NCBI RefSeq assembly: GCF_914271435.1
Contig: NZ_CAJZAI010000002.1
Location: 248,001 to 312,000, forward strand
DNA from: Cupriavidus laharis
GTDB lineage: Bacteria > Pseudomonadota > Gammaproteobacteria > Burkholderiales > Burkholderiaceae
Reading direction: 5' to 3'
Length of the DNA: 64,000 bases
Made by a program: the position numbers and the translations under genes. Below the pieces are notes generated by a model. The model worked only from the letters and a program-made list of their open reading frames with translations. It made no database searches and was not told where the DNA came from. Below, piece by piece: positions 23,814 to 32,198 of the stretch. Position 1 is the stretch's first letter. The number at the start of each line of letters is the position of its first letter.

Positions 23814-24284
23814 ATGATCGAGTTGGATATCCCCGGATTCGGCTTACTGACTGCCTCGGCGCTTGCGCTGGACTTCAATGGCACGCTGGCACAGGACGGA
23901 CGGTTGATCAGCGGAGTTGCCGAGCGGATCAACAAGCTGGCTGACAGCCTGCGCGTCCATGTGATTACCGGTGACACCTATGGTACAGCGCGGGCCGAGT
24001 TGAGCGCCGTGAGATGCGACATCGAGACGCTGCCAAAGGCCGGGCAGGTGGAAGCCAAGCGCGCGTTCCTCGCCTCCCTGCCCCGGGATAGTGTCGTGGC
24101 CGTCGGCAATGGCCGGAACGACCTGTACATGCTGCGTGCCGCCCGGCTGTCGATCGCGGTACTTGGCACCGAGGGCATGGCCGGCGAACTGTTCAGCGCA
24201 GCGGACATCGTCGTGCCTCATATCCACACTGCGCTGGATCTGCTCTTGTATCCGGAGCGCCTGCTGGCGACCTTGCGCGCATGA
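23814..24284 (+). CDS. HAD-superfamily protein, soluble P-type-ATPase-like (COG4087 type)
   Basis: The protein has 156 residues. HAD motif I is DFNGT (D20, N22): the nucleophile Asp is present but the usual +2 acid/base Asp is Asn. Motif II is in 'VITGDT', motif III Lys in 'KAGQVEAK', and motif IV is 'GNGRND' (98-103). There is no cap domain. It resembles the cytoplasmic P-domain of P-type ATPases standing alone. The replaced Asp suggests slow or altered phosphatase chemistry. AGGAGA precedes the start, and its stop overlaps the next ATG (ATGA). It sits in the riboswitch 4 operon. Confidence 0.8.
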   Translation: MIELDIPGFGLLTASALALDFNGTLAQDGRLISGVAERINKLADSLRVHVITGDTYGTARAELSAVRCDIETLPKAGQVEAKRAFLASLPRDSVVAVGNGRNDLYMLRAARLSIAVLGTEGMAGELFSAADIVVPHIHTALDLLLYPERLLATLRA

Positions 24285-25531
24285 AGGCCAACGACAAGCT
24301 GGAGTTGTCGATGAGGACGACCACATCATCTGACTATCAGACAGGAATGTTACCGCGGCGAGGTGCGCTGCGCTTCGTGCTGCTGGTGGGAGTACTGAGC
24401 TTCTTTGCCGACTTCACCTACGAAGGTTCGCGCAGCATTGCCGGTCCATACCTGGCGTCCCTTGGTGTTGGCGCAACACTACTGGGCGTAATCGTTGGAC
24501 TCGGCGAGTTACTGGGCTACGGACTGCGCGTGGTTTCGGGACGCTTTGCCGACGCCACAGGCTGGCTTTGGCCTACGACGATTGTTGGCTATACCGTGCA
24601 GATGTGCGCGGTGCCTCTGCTGGCGCTCACGCACGAATGGCGCTCCGCAGCGTTCCTGATCGTCCTGGAGCGCGTTGGCAAGGCGATCCGCAATCCACCG
24701 CGTGACGTCATGCTTTCCCATGCCGGCGAGCAGCTCGGCGGTTATGGATGGGCGTTCGGAATCCACGAAGCCCTGGACCAGTTTGGCGCGATGTTTGGGC
24801 CCATGGTAATGGCCATTGTCCTGGCAGCACACAATGACTATCGGCTGGCCTTTGCCACGCTCGCCATCCCAGCCGCGGTCAACCTGGTGTGCGTCCTGTT
24901 CGCACGCATTACCTATCCGAACCCGGAGCGCTTTGCGGAATCCGCGGCTCCGGCGCCTGCTCAGGGGCGGCTGCCGCTGGCGTTCTGGCTGTATCTCGCG
25001 GCTGCCGGGCTGGTGGCTGCCGGCTTCGCGGACTACCCGCTCATTGCCTTCCACTTCGCCCAGACTGGCCTGCTGACGCCGCACTGGGTGCCGATGCTAT
25101 ATGTGATTGCCATGGCGAGCAGTGGTGGCGCATCGCTGCTCTTCGGGCGACTGTTCGACCGCTACGGCTTCCGCGTCATCGTATGGCTGGCCGCGCTGAC
25201 CTGGCTATACGCGCCGCTGGTGTGGCTTGGGGGCGTTCAGGCGGCCGTCGTTGGCGCCGTGTTGTGGGGCATTGGCATCGGTGTGCACGAGTCGGTCATT
25301 CCGGCAGCCGTTGCGCCCCTGGTGGACCGCAGACGCCGCGCTTTCGCCTATGGCCTGTTCACCGCCGGCTATGGAATCTGCTGGTTCCTTGGCAGCATGG
25401 TCATCGGCTGGGCTTATGACAGGCATGTTGCCTGGACGGTGCTCTTCTGCGTCCTGACCCAGGTCCTTGCCATTCCCATATTCATCGCTGCGGCGAGTCG
25501 AATGCAACGATCGCCGGCCGACGTAGACTGA
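24281..25531 (+). CDS. MFS transporter (riboswitch 4 operon)
   Basis: This 416-residue transporter has about 12 helices. The A-motif region is 'VVSGRFADATGWLWP', repeated in the second half as 'LLFGRLFDRYGFRVIVWL'. The N-terminus is a polar 25-residue tail; a later ATG (residue 11) is also possible. Translation is coupled to the HAD gene by an ATGA overlap. It is only distantly similar to the island's other MFS gene at 8107. The substrate is unknown. As the last gene of a fluoride-induced operon it may export a metabolite or anion that accumulates under fluoride. Confidence 0.85.
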   Translation: MKANDKLELSMRTTTSSDYQTGMLPRRGALRFVLLVGVLSFFADFTYEGSRSIAGPYLASLGVGATLLGVIVGLGELLGYGLRVVSGRFADATGWLWPTTIVGYTVQMCAVPLLALTHEWRSAAFLIVLERVGKAIRNPPRDVMLSHAGEQLGGYGWAFGIHEALDQFGAMFGPMVMAIVLAAHNDYRLAFATLAIPAAVNLVCVLFARITYPNPERFAESAAPAPAQGRLPLAFWLYLAAAGLVAAGFADYPLIAFHFAQTGLLTPHWVPMLYVIAMASSGGASLLFGRLFDRYGFRVIVWLAALTWLYAPLVWLGGVQAAVVGAVLWGIGIGVHESVIPAAVAPLVDRRRRAFAYGLFTAGYGICWFLGSMVIGWAYDRHVAWTVLFCVLTQVLAIPIFIAAASRMQRSPADVD

Positions 25532-25665
25532 AAACGGCAGTGCTGCCGGAGCTGTTCGACCGCCTGGCTTCGGAGAACGTGAACGTTTTCTACGCGAAAT
25601 TCCCGGTCGAGGTCGGCTTCCTGGGCAAGGCCGCGCAGGAAGCCTCCTCTTTCAGCGTCAACTAG
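25532..25665 (+). pseudogene. DUF190 C-terminal fragment
   Basis: Directly after the MFS stop codon, 44 codons without a start encode 'LPELFDRLASENVNVFYAKF' and 'PVEVGFLGKAA'. This matches the end of the intact DUF190 protein at 21488 (VLGRLNEEEGLALFYARTPVEFG). Only the last third remains. It marks the right edge of the fluoride island and shows that part of it was duplicated or truncated. Confidence 0.72.
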
Positions 25666-25816
25666 CTTCACAGCCCGGCAAGCCCGCAGTCGCCACTGGT
25701 TGCTGCTGCGCGACCCAACCTTCGCCGAAGAGAATCGCAGGTGGTTTGCCCTTTTCTTGCGAAGTGGATATGATGGCCTGAACCTCGTTTCCAATCTTCT
25801 TCAGAGGACCTGAACG

Positions 25817-25987
25817 ATGGACACCACGGCGCGCGCTTTCGAGAAATTGTGCTCACAGAGCATGCCTGCGCGACCGTTTTCCCAAGTTGCGGCCGCGACG
25901 TCGCAACTTGACGCTGCAATGACGATTCCGCGCCGACTCGACAGCGAGCGGCCACTCAATGGCGTAGGTCTCGCCTGCCTCTATTAA
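25817..25987 (+). CDS. Hypothetical small protein (56 aa)
   Basis: The frame starts MDTTARAFEKLCSQSMPARP after an AGAGGA tract and ends at 25987. The sequence is moderately hydrophilic. 'AFEKLCSQSM' faintly recalls phasin-type helices, and a phasin-like gene lies just downstream, but no family can be assigned. Confidence 0.35.
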   Translation: MDTTARAFEKLCSQSMPARPFSQVAAATSQLDAAMTIPRRLDSERPLNGVGLACLY

Positions 25988-26272
25988 TCCGGAGCCGGCC
26001 AGGGGCGCACTAACGCGCCTGGCGGCTCCGGAAATCCCCTCAGATAGCGCTTCCTCCCCCGCTTTTCCTCGTTGGGATTGCATGCTTCCGCGTTTTGAAG
26101 CCATGGCGATGTTTGATCGTGGCCAGGATGCATTCTCATGTCGGGACATGCACGGGGCGGACTCTATTCATACTTTTCGAGCAGAGCTCTACGAAGCCCT
26201 ACCGGAGCGTTTTCGCTCGGAGCGCCATACTGCGGTCCAGTGGCTATGGCGCGCACCTGCAGGAGCGTGATC
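25988..26272. other. Intergenic region before phasin-like gene
   Basis: This 285-bp stretch presumably contains the phasin-like gene's promoter. A 62-codon plus-strand frame at 26082-26270 lacks a ribosome site and family resemblance. Nothing else convincing is seen. Confidence 0.3.
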
Positions 26273-26635
26273 ATGACCCCATTGCCCTTTGCCGAGGTTT
26301 CAGCGGCCCAGCAAGTCAATCTTGAAGTCCTCAGGGGTGTGGCAGCTGCACTCAGTTTTTCCGAGAAGGCGTTCTCGCAGTTCGAAACGCTGATGGCATG
26401 GAACCTTCAATGGTTCCATGGCGCCGTTCCTGGCTACTATGACTGCACCAGACAGTTGCTGGCATTGCAGAGGCCGCGGGACGTCCTCGCAATGCAGGCT
26501 CACGTCATACAGCTGGCAAGCGGCAGAGCCTTCTTTCCCTCGCGAGATATTCCATCGGTGCCGCCTCCTGTGCCACCGGTGGACCAACGTCATGGATGCG
26601 ACGGAAGACGGACTGCCAGTCCGAACGTCTCGTAG
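26273..26635 (+). CDS. Phasin-family protein, C-terminus degenerate
   Basis: The N-terminal 90 residues (PFAEVSAAQQVNLEVLRGVA..., 'SFSEKAFSQFETLMAWNLQ', 'RDVLAMQAHVIQLA') have the amphipathic heptads of polyhydroxyalkanoate granule-associated phasins. AGGAG precedes ATG 26273. Normal phasins continue helical to about 180 residues. Here, after 'GRAFFPSRDIPS', the frame turns into a Pro-rich, non-helical tail and stops at 120 residues. That suggests a frameshift or truncation. PHA storage is common in this lineage, and the protein may still bind granules. Confidence 0.6.
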   Translation: MTPLPFAEVSAAQQVNLEVLRGVAAALSFSEKAFSQFETLMAWNLQWFHGAVPGYYDCTRQLLALQRPRDVLAMQAHVIQLASGRAFFPSRDIPSVPPPVPPVDQRHGCDGRRTASPNVS

Positions 26636-26924
26636 CAGTTTCCAGTACCCACTTGGGATACGACGCGCCGTAGCGTGACGCCGAACCCTGCCTGTGCGTG
26701 GGCACCGCCCGGCATCAGGGCTGCCGCGACGGCTCCATATTTCAACCTCATCCCTTCTCCTCCTCTCGAATGTGGTGCCGTCCGTCCGGACTATCACCGC
26801 TTGTTGTCTCAGCCGATTTTGGCCAGAGACTTCTTGTAGAGTCCGGCACGCCGGACGTAGCCCTCCGCATTGGCACGCAGATTGGCCACTCCTTGTCCGT
26901 CAGCTCCAGGCCAAGCGATCGCCT
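26636..26924. other. Intergenic region, palindrome at 26841-26856
   Basis: No gene is apparent. GTCCGGC-AC-GCCGGAC is a perfect 7-bp inverted repeat about 70 bp beyond the stop of the minus-strand Bug gene. It may be part of a terminator, but no T-tract follows. Confidence 0.3.
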
Positions 26925-27914
26925 TTACTCAAGGCTGACGTTCGCCTTCTTGACGAGCCGGGCATAGCGGTCGGCCTCGCTGCGGAAGTACTTCGCCGCT
27001 TCCTCCGGCGTGCTGGGCTTGACGCTGGTCGCCTGCTGCTTCATGGCCTCGACCACTTCGGGGCTGGTAAAGGCGGTGGCGAAGGCGTCGTGCACGCGCT
27101 TCACATCGGCCGGCTTCATGCCGGCCGGACCGATCACGGCGAACCAGCCCTCGACGTTGTAGCGCGGCAGGCCCTGCTCGGCGATGGTCGGGATATCGGG
27201 CGCCGCCGGCGACCGGACATCACCACCGAGACCGATGGCGCGCAATTGGCCGGACTTCAGGTAGGGCTGCACGGCGTTCAGCGCGACCACGCCCAGGTCG
27301 ACTTGTCCGCCGAGCAGGTCGGTAATCATCGGGCCGGTACCCTTGTAAGGAACATGATGTGCCTTGACGCCGGCCTCGCTCAGGAACATTTCCCCCGCGA
27401 GGTGGATGATGGTGCCGTTGCCGGACGAAGCGAGGTTGAAGCTATCCGGCTTCGCCTTCATCAGCGCCACCAGTTCCTTGACGTTTTTCGCCGGAATTTT
27501 CGAATTCACGACCAGGACCAGCGGCGTGGCGCCAAGGACGCTGATCGGCGTCACGTCCTTGATGGCGTCAAACGGCGTCGACTTGAAGACGCTTGGATTG
27601 ATCACGTGGTTGTTGGACACCAGGCCGAGCGTGGTGCCATCGGGCGACGCCTTGACGACGGCCGATGCCCCCGAGATGCCGCCCGCGCCGGGCAGGTTCT
27701 CGATGACCACGGGCTGGCCCAGTGCCTTGCCGAGCGCCGGGGCTGCGGCACGGGCGATGGTGTCAACGCCGGACCCGGCGCTGATCGGCAGAATCAGCCG
27801 CACCGGCTTGCCGCTCTGCGCCATGGCAAACGTGCTGGTCAGGCTCGCCGACGCGGCAGCCACGGTAAGCAAACGGAGCATGGTGCGCCGCATGAGGTTG
27901 GGGGTGCTGTACAT
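26925..27914 (-). CDS. Bug-family (TctC-like) periplasmic substrate-binding protein 1
   Basis: This 329-residue secreted receptor has a signal peptide ('MLRLLTVAAASASLTSTFAMAQ'). The mature part opens 'KPVRLILPISAGSGVDTIARA', then 'VVIENLPGAGGISGASAV' and 'VPYKGTGPMITDLLGGQVD', all hallmarks of tripartite tricarboxylate transport receptors. The start at 27914 follows AAAGGAGA. It is third in the operon with an HMG-CoA-lyase-like enzyme and a CaiB CoA-transferase, so its ligand is probably the carboxylic acid they degrade. No tctA/tctB is adjacent, as is common for Bug receptors in this lineage. Confidence 0.9.
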   Translation of the reverse strand: MYSTPNLMRRTMLRLLTVAAASASLTSTFAMAQSGKPVRLILPISAGSGVDTIARAAAPALGKALGQPVVIENLPGAGGISGASAVVKASPDGTTLGLVSNNHVINPSVFKSTPFDAIKDVTPISVLGATPLVLVVNSKIPAKNVKELVALMKAKPDSFNLASSGNGTIIHLAGEMFLSEAGVKAHHVPYKGTGPMITDLLGGQVDLGVVALNAVQPYLKSGQLRAIGLGGDVRSPAAPDIPTIAEQGLPRYNVEGWFAVIGPAGMKPADVKRVHDAFATAFTSPEVVEAMKQQATSVKPSTPEEAAKYFRSEADRYARLVKKANVSLE

Positions 27915-27960
27915 CGTTGTCTCCTTTTGTGTCGTTCTGTCTTGCCGAAAGCCTGCTTGC

Positions 27961-29136
27961 TCAGCCCCGGGACGCCTTGTTTCCCAGCGCGCCAAGAACC
28001 TCCTCGTTGTGCTCGCCCGCCTTGGGCAGCGGCCGGCGCACGCCGGGACGACGCCCGCCCATCATCAACGGCAACAGCACCGTCGGTGCAATGGAGCCAT
28101 CGTCCACCTGCATCGGCACCAGGCCGCCGCTGGCCGTCAGGTGCGGGTCGTCGAGCAGTTGATCGGGACGCACGATCGGCGCGTACGGAATGCCCGCCGC
28201 TTCAAGCTTTGGCGCCAACTCCGCAGGGTCGTGGTGCTGCAGGATGGCACCAAGTTCTTCCAGCAATTTCGGCCGCACAGTCACGCGCGACGCGTTGTCC
28301 GCGTACTCAGTCCGGGCTGCCAGTTCCGGGTGCTCGAGTACCTTGCACAGCGTGACGAACTGCTTGTCGCTCACTGCGCCAATGAAAAGCTGTTCGCCAC
28401 CGGCCAAAGTGAAGACGTCATACACGCTCCAGGCGGACACTCGCGACGGCATAGGCGGTGGCACCTCGCCGGTCATGTCGTACTGCTGCATGTGCTGCGA
28501 GGAAAGGAACACGCAGTTCTCGAACAATGCACTCTGGATCTCCTGGCCCTTGCCCGTGGTATCACGTTCGCGTAGCGCGGCCAGCACGCCGATAGCGCCA
28601 AACATGCCGCCCATGATGTCGTTGACCGAGGTGCCGGCGCGCAACGGACGCCCCTTCGGGCCGGTCATGTACGACAGGCCACCCATCATCTGCACAACTT
28701 CGTCAAGCGCGAGGCGGTTCTCGTACGGCCCGGGCAGGAAGCCTTTGTGCGAGACGTAGATCAGGTGCGGGTATTTGTCGGACAGCGTCTCGTAGTCGAG
28801 GCCGAGCTTCTGCATCAGGCCCGGGCGGAAGTTCTCCAGCAGTACGTCGCACTGGCCGGCGAGTTCGGCCGCGGCGACGCGGCCTTCTTCCGTGGTGATA
28901 TCTAGCAGCACGCTCTTCTTGTTGCGGTTGAAGGCACGGAAGAATCCGATGCCGAGGCCCGGCAGATTGCGCGTCTTGTCGCCACCCGGCGGCTCGACCT
29001 TGATGACTTCGGCGCCGAGGTCGGCGAGTATCATCCCGCAGGTCGGGCCCATCACCATATGCGTGAATTCGACCACGCGGATGCCGGTGAGCGGCAGGCG
29101 ATCCGCGTCTTGCTGGACTGCTGTGTCGTATTGCAT
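27961..29136 (-). CDS. CaiB/BaiF family (class III) CoA-transferase 1
   Basis: This 391-residue enzyme has the family opening 'LTGIRVVEFTHMVMGPTCGMILADLGAEVIKVEPP' and the 'ENFRPGLMQKLGLDYETL' stretch. The catalytic Asp lies in 'ALDEVVQMMGGLSYMTG'. It transfers CoA between two carboxylates, activating the substrate. A GGAAGGAGA ribosome site precedes ATG 29136. It is 18 bp from the lyase gene. Together with the lyase it suggests activation of a citramalate- or 3-hydroxy-3-methylglutarate-like acid followed by C-C cleavage; the exact acid is inference. Confidence 0.88.
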   Translation of the reverse strand: MQYDTAVQQDADRLPLTGIRVVEFTHMVMGPTCGMILADLGAEVIKVEPPGGDKTRNLPGLGIGFFRAFNRNKKSVLLDITTEEGRVAAAELAGQCDVLLENFRPGLMQKLGLDYETLSDKYPHLIYVSHKGFLPGPYENRLALDEVVQMMGGLSYMTGPKGRPLRAGTSVNDIMGGMFGAIGVLAALRERDTTGKGQEIQSALFENCVFLSSQHMQQYDMTGEVPPPMPSRVSAWSVYDVFTLAGGEQLFIGAVSDKQFVTLCKVLEHPELAARTEYADNASRVTVRPKLLEELGAILQHHDPAELAPKLEAAGIPYAPIVRPDQLLDDPHLTASGGLVPMQVDDGSIAPTVLLPLMMGGRRPGVRRPLPKAGEHNEEVLGALGNKASRG

Positions 29137-29154
29137 GTCTTTTGTCTCCTTCCT

Positions 29155-30102
29155 TCAGGCAGCAGCGAGAACAGCCGCGGCTGCGTATGTCTTGGGCAGG
29201 CCGGCACGCCACAGCGTGCCGTGCAGCGTCTCTCCCGCTAGCCAGCCGGCTACCCGTTCGCGCAGGGTCAGCAACTTGCCGATGTCGATGCTGGTGTCGA
29301 TTCCCATGCTGCCGAGCATGTAAGCGAGGTCTTCGCTCGCCACATTGCCGCTGGCACCGGGCGCGTGCGGGCAGCCACCGATGCCAGCGAGGCAGGTGTC
29401 GAAGCGGGTGACGCCCGATTGCAGCGCGGCAAAAACGTTGGCAAGGCCGAGGCCGCGCGTGTCGTGGAAATGGCCGCACCAGAAGCGATCGCCGGCGATG
29501 GCGATGGCACGTGAAAAAAGGTCAGTCACCATGGCCGGGTTGGCATAGCCAACGGTGTCGGCCAGGCTGACGCGGTCGGCGCCGGCGTCGAGCAGGGCCT
29601 GCATCAGGCGTAGCACCTCGTCCGGGTCGACCTGGCCCTGGAGCGTGCAACCGAACGCGGTGCCCACGCCGCCTTCTATCAGGGTCTTCGCGCCGGCGGC
29701 GTCGCGCGCGGCGCGGACACGTGCCACCTCCGCGACCACTTCGTCGGGGGTCTTGCGCAGGTTGGCCACGCTGTGTGCACGGCTGGCGGACAGCGGGATG
29801 ATCAGCAGGTCGGCGCCGCTCGCGATGGCGTTTTCGGCACCACGCAGGTTCGGCACCAGCACGGAAACAAACAGGTCCGGCAAGTCCTTGGCGAATGCCA
29901 CCAGTTCGGCGGTGTCAGCCAACTGCGGCAGCAAGCGCGCCGGGACGAAGGAACCGACTTCAATCTCGCGCTGGCCAGCGGCATGGGCATCGCGGATCCA
30001 GGTCTTTTTCTGCTCCGTTGTCAGAATGGTCTGGATGCTTTGCAGGCCGTCACGGAGGCCGACTTCGCGGATCACGGCGCGGGTGGGATAGTTGGCTGTC
30101 AT
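29155..30102 (-). CDS. Hydroxymethylglutaryl-CoA lyase-like enzyme
   Basis: This 315-residue TIM-barrel lyase of the HMGL/DRE family has 'IREVGLRDGLQ' with catalytic Arg/Asp near residues 17-18 and metal-binding 'GHFHDTRGLGLAN'. The active-site Cys loop is 'GIGGCPHAPGASGNVASED'. It cleaves a 3-hydroxy-3-methyl acyl-CoA to acetyl-CoA plus an oxo-acid. The start at 30102 was chosen where family homology begins; upstream codons to 30183 look non-coding. It is first in the minus-strand operon and divergent from a LysR gene, the likely regulator. Confidence 0.88.
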   Translation of the reverse strand: MTANYPTRAVIREVGLRDGLQSIQTILTTEQKKTWIRDAHAAGQREIEVGSFVPARLLPQLADTAELVAFAKDLPDLFVSVLVPNLRGAENAIASGADLLIIPLSASRAHSVANLRKTPDEVVAEVARVRAARDAAGAKTLIEGGVGTAFGCTLQGQVDPDEVLRLMQALLDAGADRVSLADTVGYANPAMVTDLFSRAIAIAGDRFWCGHFHDTRGLGLANVFAALQSGVTRFDTCLAGIGGCPHAPGASGNVASEDLAYMLGSMGIDTSIDIGKLLTLRERVAGWLAGETLHGTLWRAGLPKTYAAAAVLAAA

Positions 30103-30212
30103 GGCAAAAGGACTGAAGAAATGCGAGACGGGGGCCGCGCAGTTCGCGGGCGACGGCACAACTTTATGGTTTCCCACCACCAAAGAACAGCGCTCATTCG
30201 TTCACGCCATCG

Positions 30213-30291
30213 TTCCAAAATGGAAAGTCTGTAAGCATTCCGAAAATTCGCTATTCCACCCAAATAATGGGATTAAGATTCCGACTTGGAA
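30213..30291. promoter_or_regulatory. Candidate LysR operators in divergent promoter region
   Basis: Two dyads lie between the lyase operon and the LysR gene: TTCCA-AAA-TGGAA at 30213-30225 and TTCC-N5-GGAA at 30279-30291. The region is AT-rich compared with its surroundings. Paired dyads in a divergent space are typical LysR recognition and activation sites. Confidence 0.45.
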
Positions 30292-30308
30292 AATGTCGGC
30301 GCCGCCAA

Positions 30309-31286
30309 ATGCGAGATCTCGATCTGACCACCCTCCGCCTTTTCGCCGCTGTCTGCGAAACGCAGAACATGGCCCGCGCTGGCGAGCAGGAGAACATCGT
30401 TGCATCGGCCATCAGCAAGCGCCTGGCTCAACTTGAGGAAACGGTAGGGGCCACGCTGCTGGAGCGGCGGCGGCGCGGTGTCATCCCTACCGCTGCAGGA
30501 GAGATTGTTCTGGCCCATGCGCGCGCCATGCTGGCTGCCGCCGACCGGGTCGCGCGCGACATGGCGGACTACGGTTCGGGCATACGCGGCCAGGTTCGTC
30601 TTCTGGCCACTGTCTCCTCGATGGCCGAGTACCTGCCCGACGACATTGCTGCGTTCCTGCAGATGCCGGAGCATCGGGATGTTGGCGTCAGCATTGAGGA
30701 GGGGCTGAGCACGGAGATCGTGCGTTCCCTGCGCGAAGGGTCCGCGCCGCTCGGCATCTGTTGGGATGCGGCCGACCTGGAAGGTTTCGATACGCGGCCA
30801 TATCGAAGCGATCACCTGGCCGCGGTCGTGCAGGTCTCACACCCGCTTGCCGATGCAGAGTCATGTGGTTTCGAGGAGACACTGGAATTCGACCACATTG
30901 GCATGCCGGCGCAGACAGCCGTGCAGACCATGCTGGTGCGTCACGCAGCCATCCTGAATCGCCAGATCGTCTATCGCGCCGTGGTATCGACCTTCGATGC
31001 CGCGTTGCGCTGCGTGCGTGCCAACCTCGGTATCGCCATTCTCCCGGCGGAAATCGCCCGGCCCATCGCATCGGCGTTGAACGTCCGCGTGATCCCTCTG
31101 CGCAACCATTGGGCCCGGCGTCGATTCGCCATCTGTTTCCGGGAATTCTCGCTGCTGTCACCCGCAGCGCAGTTGCTGGTGGCGCATCTGGAGACGGCAG
31201 CTGCAGCGGAAGAACTGCCGGTCGTCATGTCCGAGAGCCGCGCGGCGAAAGCCGAAGGCAAGGTGAAACGGCGGCCGCGTTCCTAG
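30309..31286 (+). CDS. LysR-family transcriptional regulator
   Basis: This 325-residue protein has an N-terminal helix-turn-helix ('DLTTLRLFAAVCETQNMARAGEQENIVASAISKRLAQLEETVGATLL') and a C-terminal effector domain ending in a basic tail (KVKRRPRS). ATG 30309 is the family-consistent start. It is divergent from the lyase/CoA-transferase/Bug operon and probably regulates it. Its stop codon TAG lies inside the left arm of the inverted-repeat element at 31283-31369. Confidence 0.9.
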   Translation: MRDLDLTTLRLFAAVCETQNMARAGEQENIVASAISKRLAQLEETVGATLLERRRRGVIPTAAGEIVLAHARAMLAAADRVARDMADYGSGIRGQVRLLATVSSMAEYLPDDIAAFLQMPEHRDVGVSIEEGLSTEIVRSLREGSAPLGICWDAADLEGFDTRPYRSDHLAAVVQVSHPLADAESCGFEETLEFDHIGMPAQTAVQTMLVRHAAILNRQIVYRAVVSTFDAALRCVRANLGIAILPAEIARPIASALNVRVIPLRNHWARRRFAICFREFSLLSPAAQLLVAHLETAAAAEELPVVMSESRAAKAEGKVKRRPRS

Positions 31287-31369
31287 TCCACGGCGTCAAT
31301 CGAAAAGCACCGCCGATCGACTGCGCCTCAAGGCCGCTCGGGTGCGTTTTCTCTGGCGCAGTGGACTAG
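31283..31369. repeat. 87-bp element bounded by inverted repeats
   Basis: CTAGTCCAC at 31283-31291 is exactly repeated in inverse orientation (GTGGACTAG) at 31361-31369. Extending inward, the 15-bp ends match at 13 positions. The 69-bp interior has no coding signal. It could be a miniature mobile element relic or a long terminator-like structure. No clear flanking target duplication is seen. Confidence 0.4.
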
Positions 31370-31460
31370 GGTCCTGTGTTGGAAGTTCGTTGCAGAAATA
31401 AGTCTGTCGAGAAGGCGTGCGAGCCTAGGCCGAACTTGGCCGGAAGCGCTCCCGCTTTGC

Positions 31461-32117
31461 TCATGGCGTCTCAACTCCTGCCAGCAGCACAAGATCCGCA
31501 ATCGCCTTCCCGCCTGCGGAGACGTGCATGCGCATCGCCTCCGCCGCACCATCCGGATTGCCAGCCAGCACGGCCTCCACGACCTGGCCATGCTCCCGGT
31601 ATGAGCTCGGCACCCGCGCATCGTTGATCAGGCCCTTCTGCTGCCAGTAGATCGCGAGCCGACGCCGTAGCTGCACGATCTGCTCGCTCAGAAAAGGGTT
31701 GGCTGCGGCCTGGTACAACACCTCGTGGAACCGGCGGTTGGCCTCGATATAGCCGGACGTATCGCCTTGCTCCACGAACCGGCCCGCGGCCGCGTGCGCC
31801 TGCGCGAGGACTTTCCTTCCCGCCTCCGTGATCCGCTGCGTCGCCAGCCTTGCCACCACGCCCTCCATTTCCGCCAGCGTCTCGAACATGGCAACCAGTT
31901 CGGCCGCGCCCGGCTTGTATACGAACATGCCGGCTCGCGGCACGATGGTGACGAGACCCTGCGCCGCGAGCATCAGCAAGGCTTCGCGTACCGGGGTTCG
32001 GGAACTCTCGAAGGCATCGGCAAGTGCCTTTTCGTCGATCTGGGCGCCCGGGCGCAAGGCCCCGGACTGGATATCGGAAACGACATGTTCCCGGATTTGA
32101 TCTTGTAGCGACTGCAT
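31461..32117 (-). CDS. GntR-family (FCD subfamily) transcriptional regulator
   Basis: The protein has about 218 residues. It has an N-terminal winged helix ('DEKALADAFESSRTPVREALLMLAAQGLV') and an FCD domain with ligands in 'NRRFHEVLYQAAANPFL' and 'REHGQVVEAVLAG'. I chose ATG 32117 because GAGGG precedes it. Upstream ATGs at 32132 and 32165 lack a ribosome site, and 32165 would leave only 33 bp to the divergent hydratase gene. That AT-rich space holds dyads around GTATATCAAT and GGTATCGGATC, likely operators. It presumably represses the hydratase/Bug/CoA-transferase operon. Confidence 0.85.
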   Translation of the reverse strand: MQSLQDQIREHVVSDIQSGALRPGAQIDEKALADAFESSRTPVREALLMLAAQGLVTIVPRAGMFVYKPGAAELVAMFETLAEMEGVVARLATQRITEAGRKVLAQAHAAAGRFVEQGDTSGYIEANRRFHEVLYQAAANPFLSEQIVQLRRRLAIYWQQKGLINDARVPSSYREHGQVVEAVLAGNPDGAAEAMRMHVSAGGKAIADLVLLAGVETP

Positions 32118-32198
32118 CGGGAATACCCTCATTGGTATCGGATCAAAAATATCTGTAGCCTTCATTAGTATATCAATTGGCTATGGAGATATAACTGG

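Noticed and set aside
26082-26270. 62-codon frame before the phasin-like gene
   Set aside because: No ribosome site and no family resemblance; it overlaps the likely promoter region.
26694-28355. 553-codon plus-strand open frame
   Set aside because: It is antisense to the Bug and CaiB genes at 26925-29136. High-GC antisense frames are common here and no protein family is recognisable.
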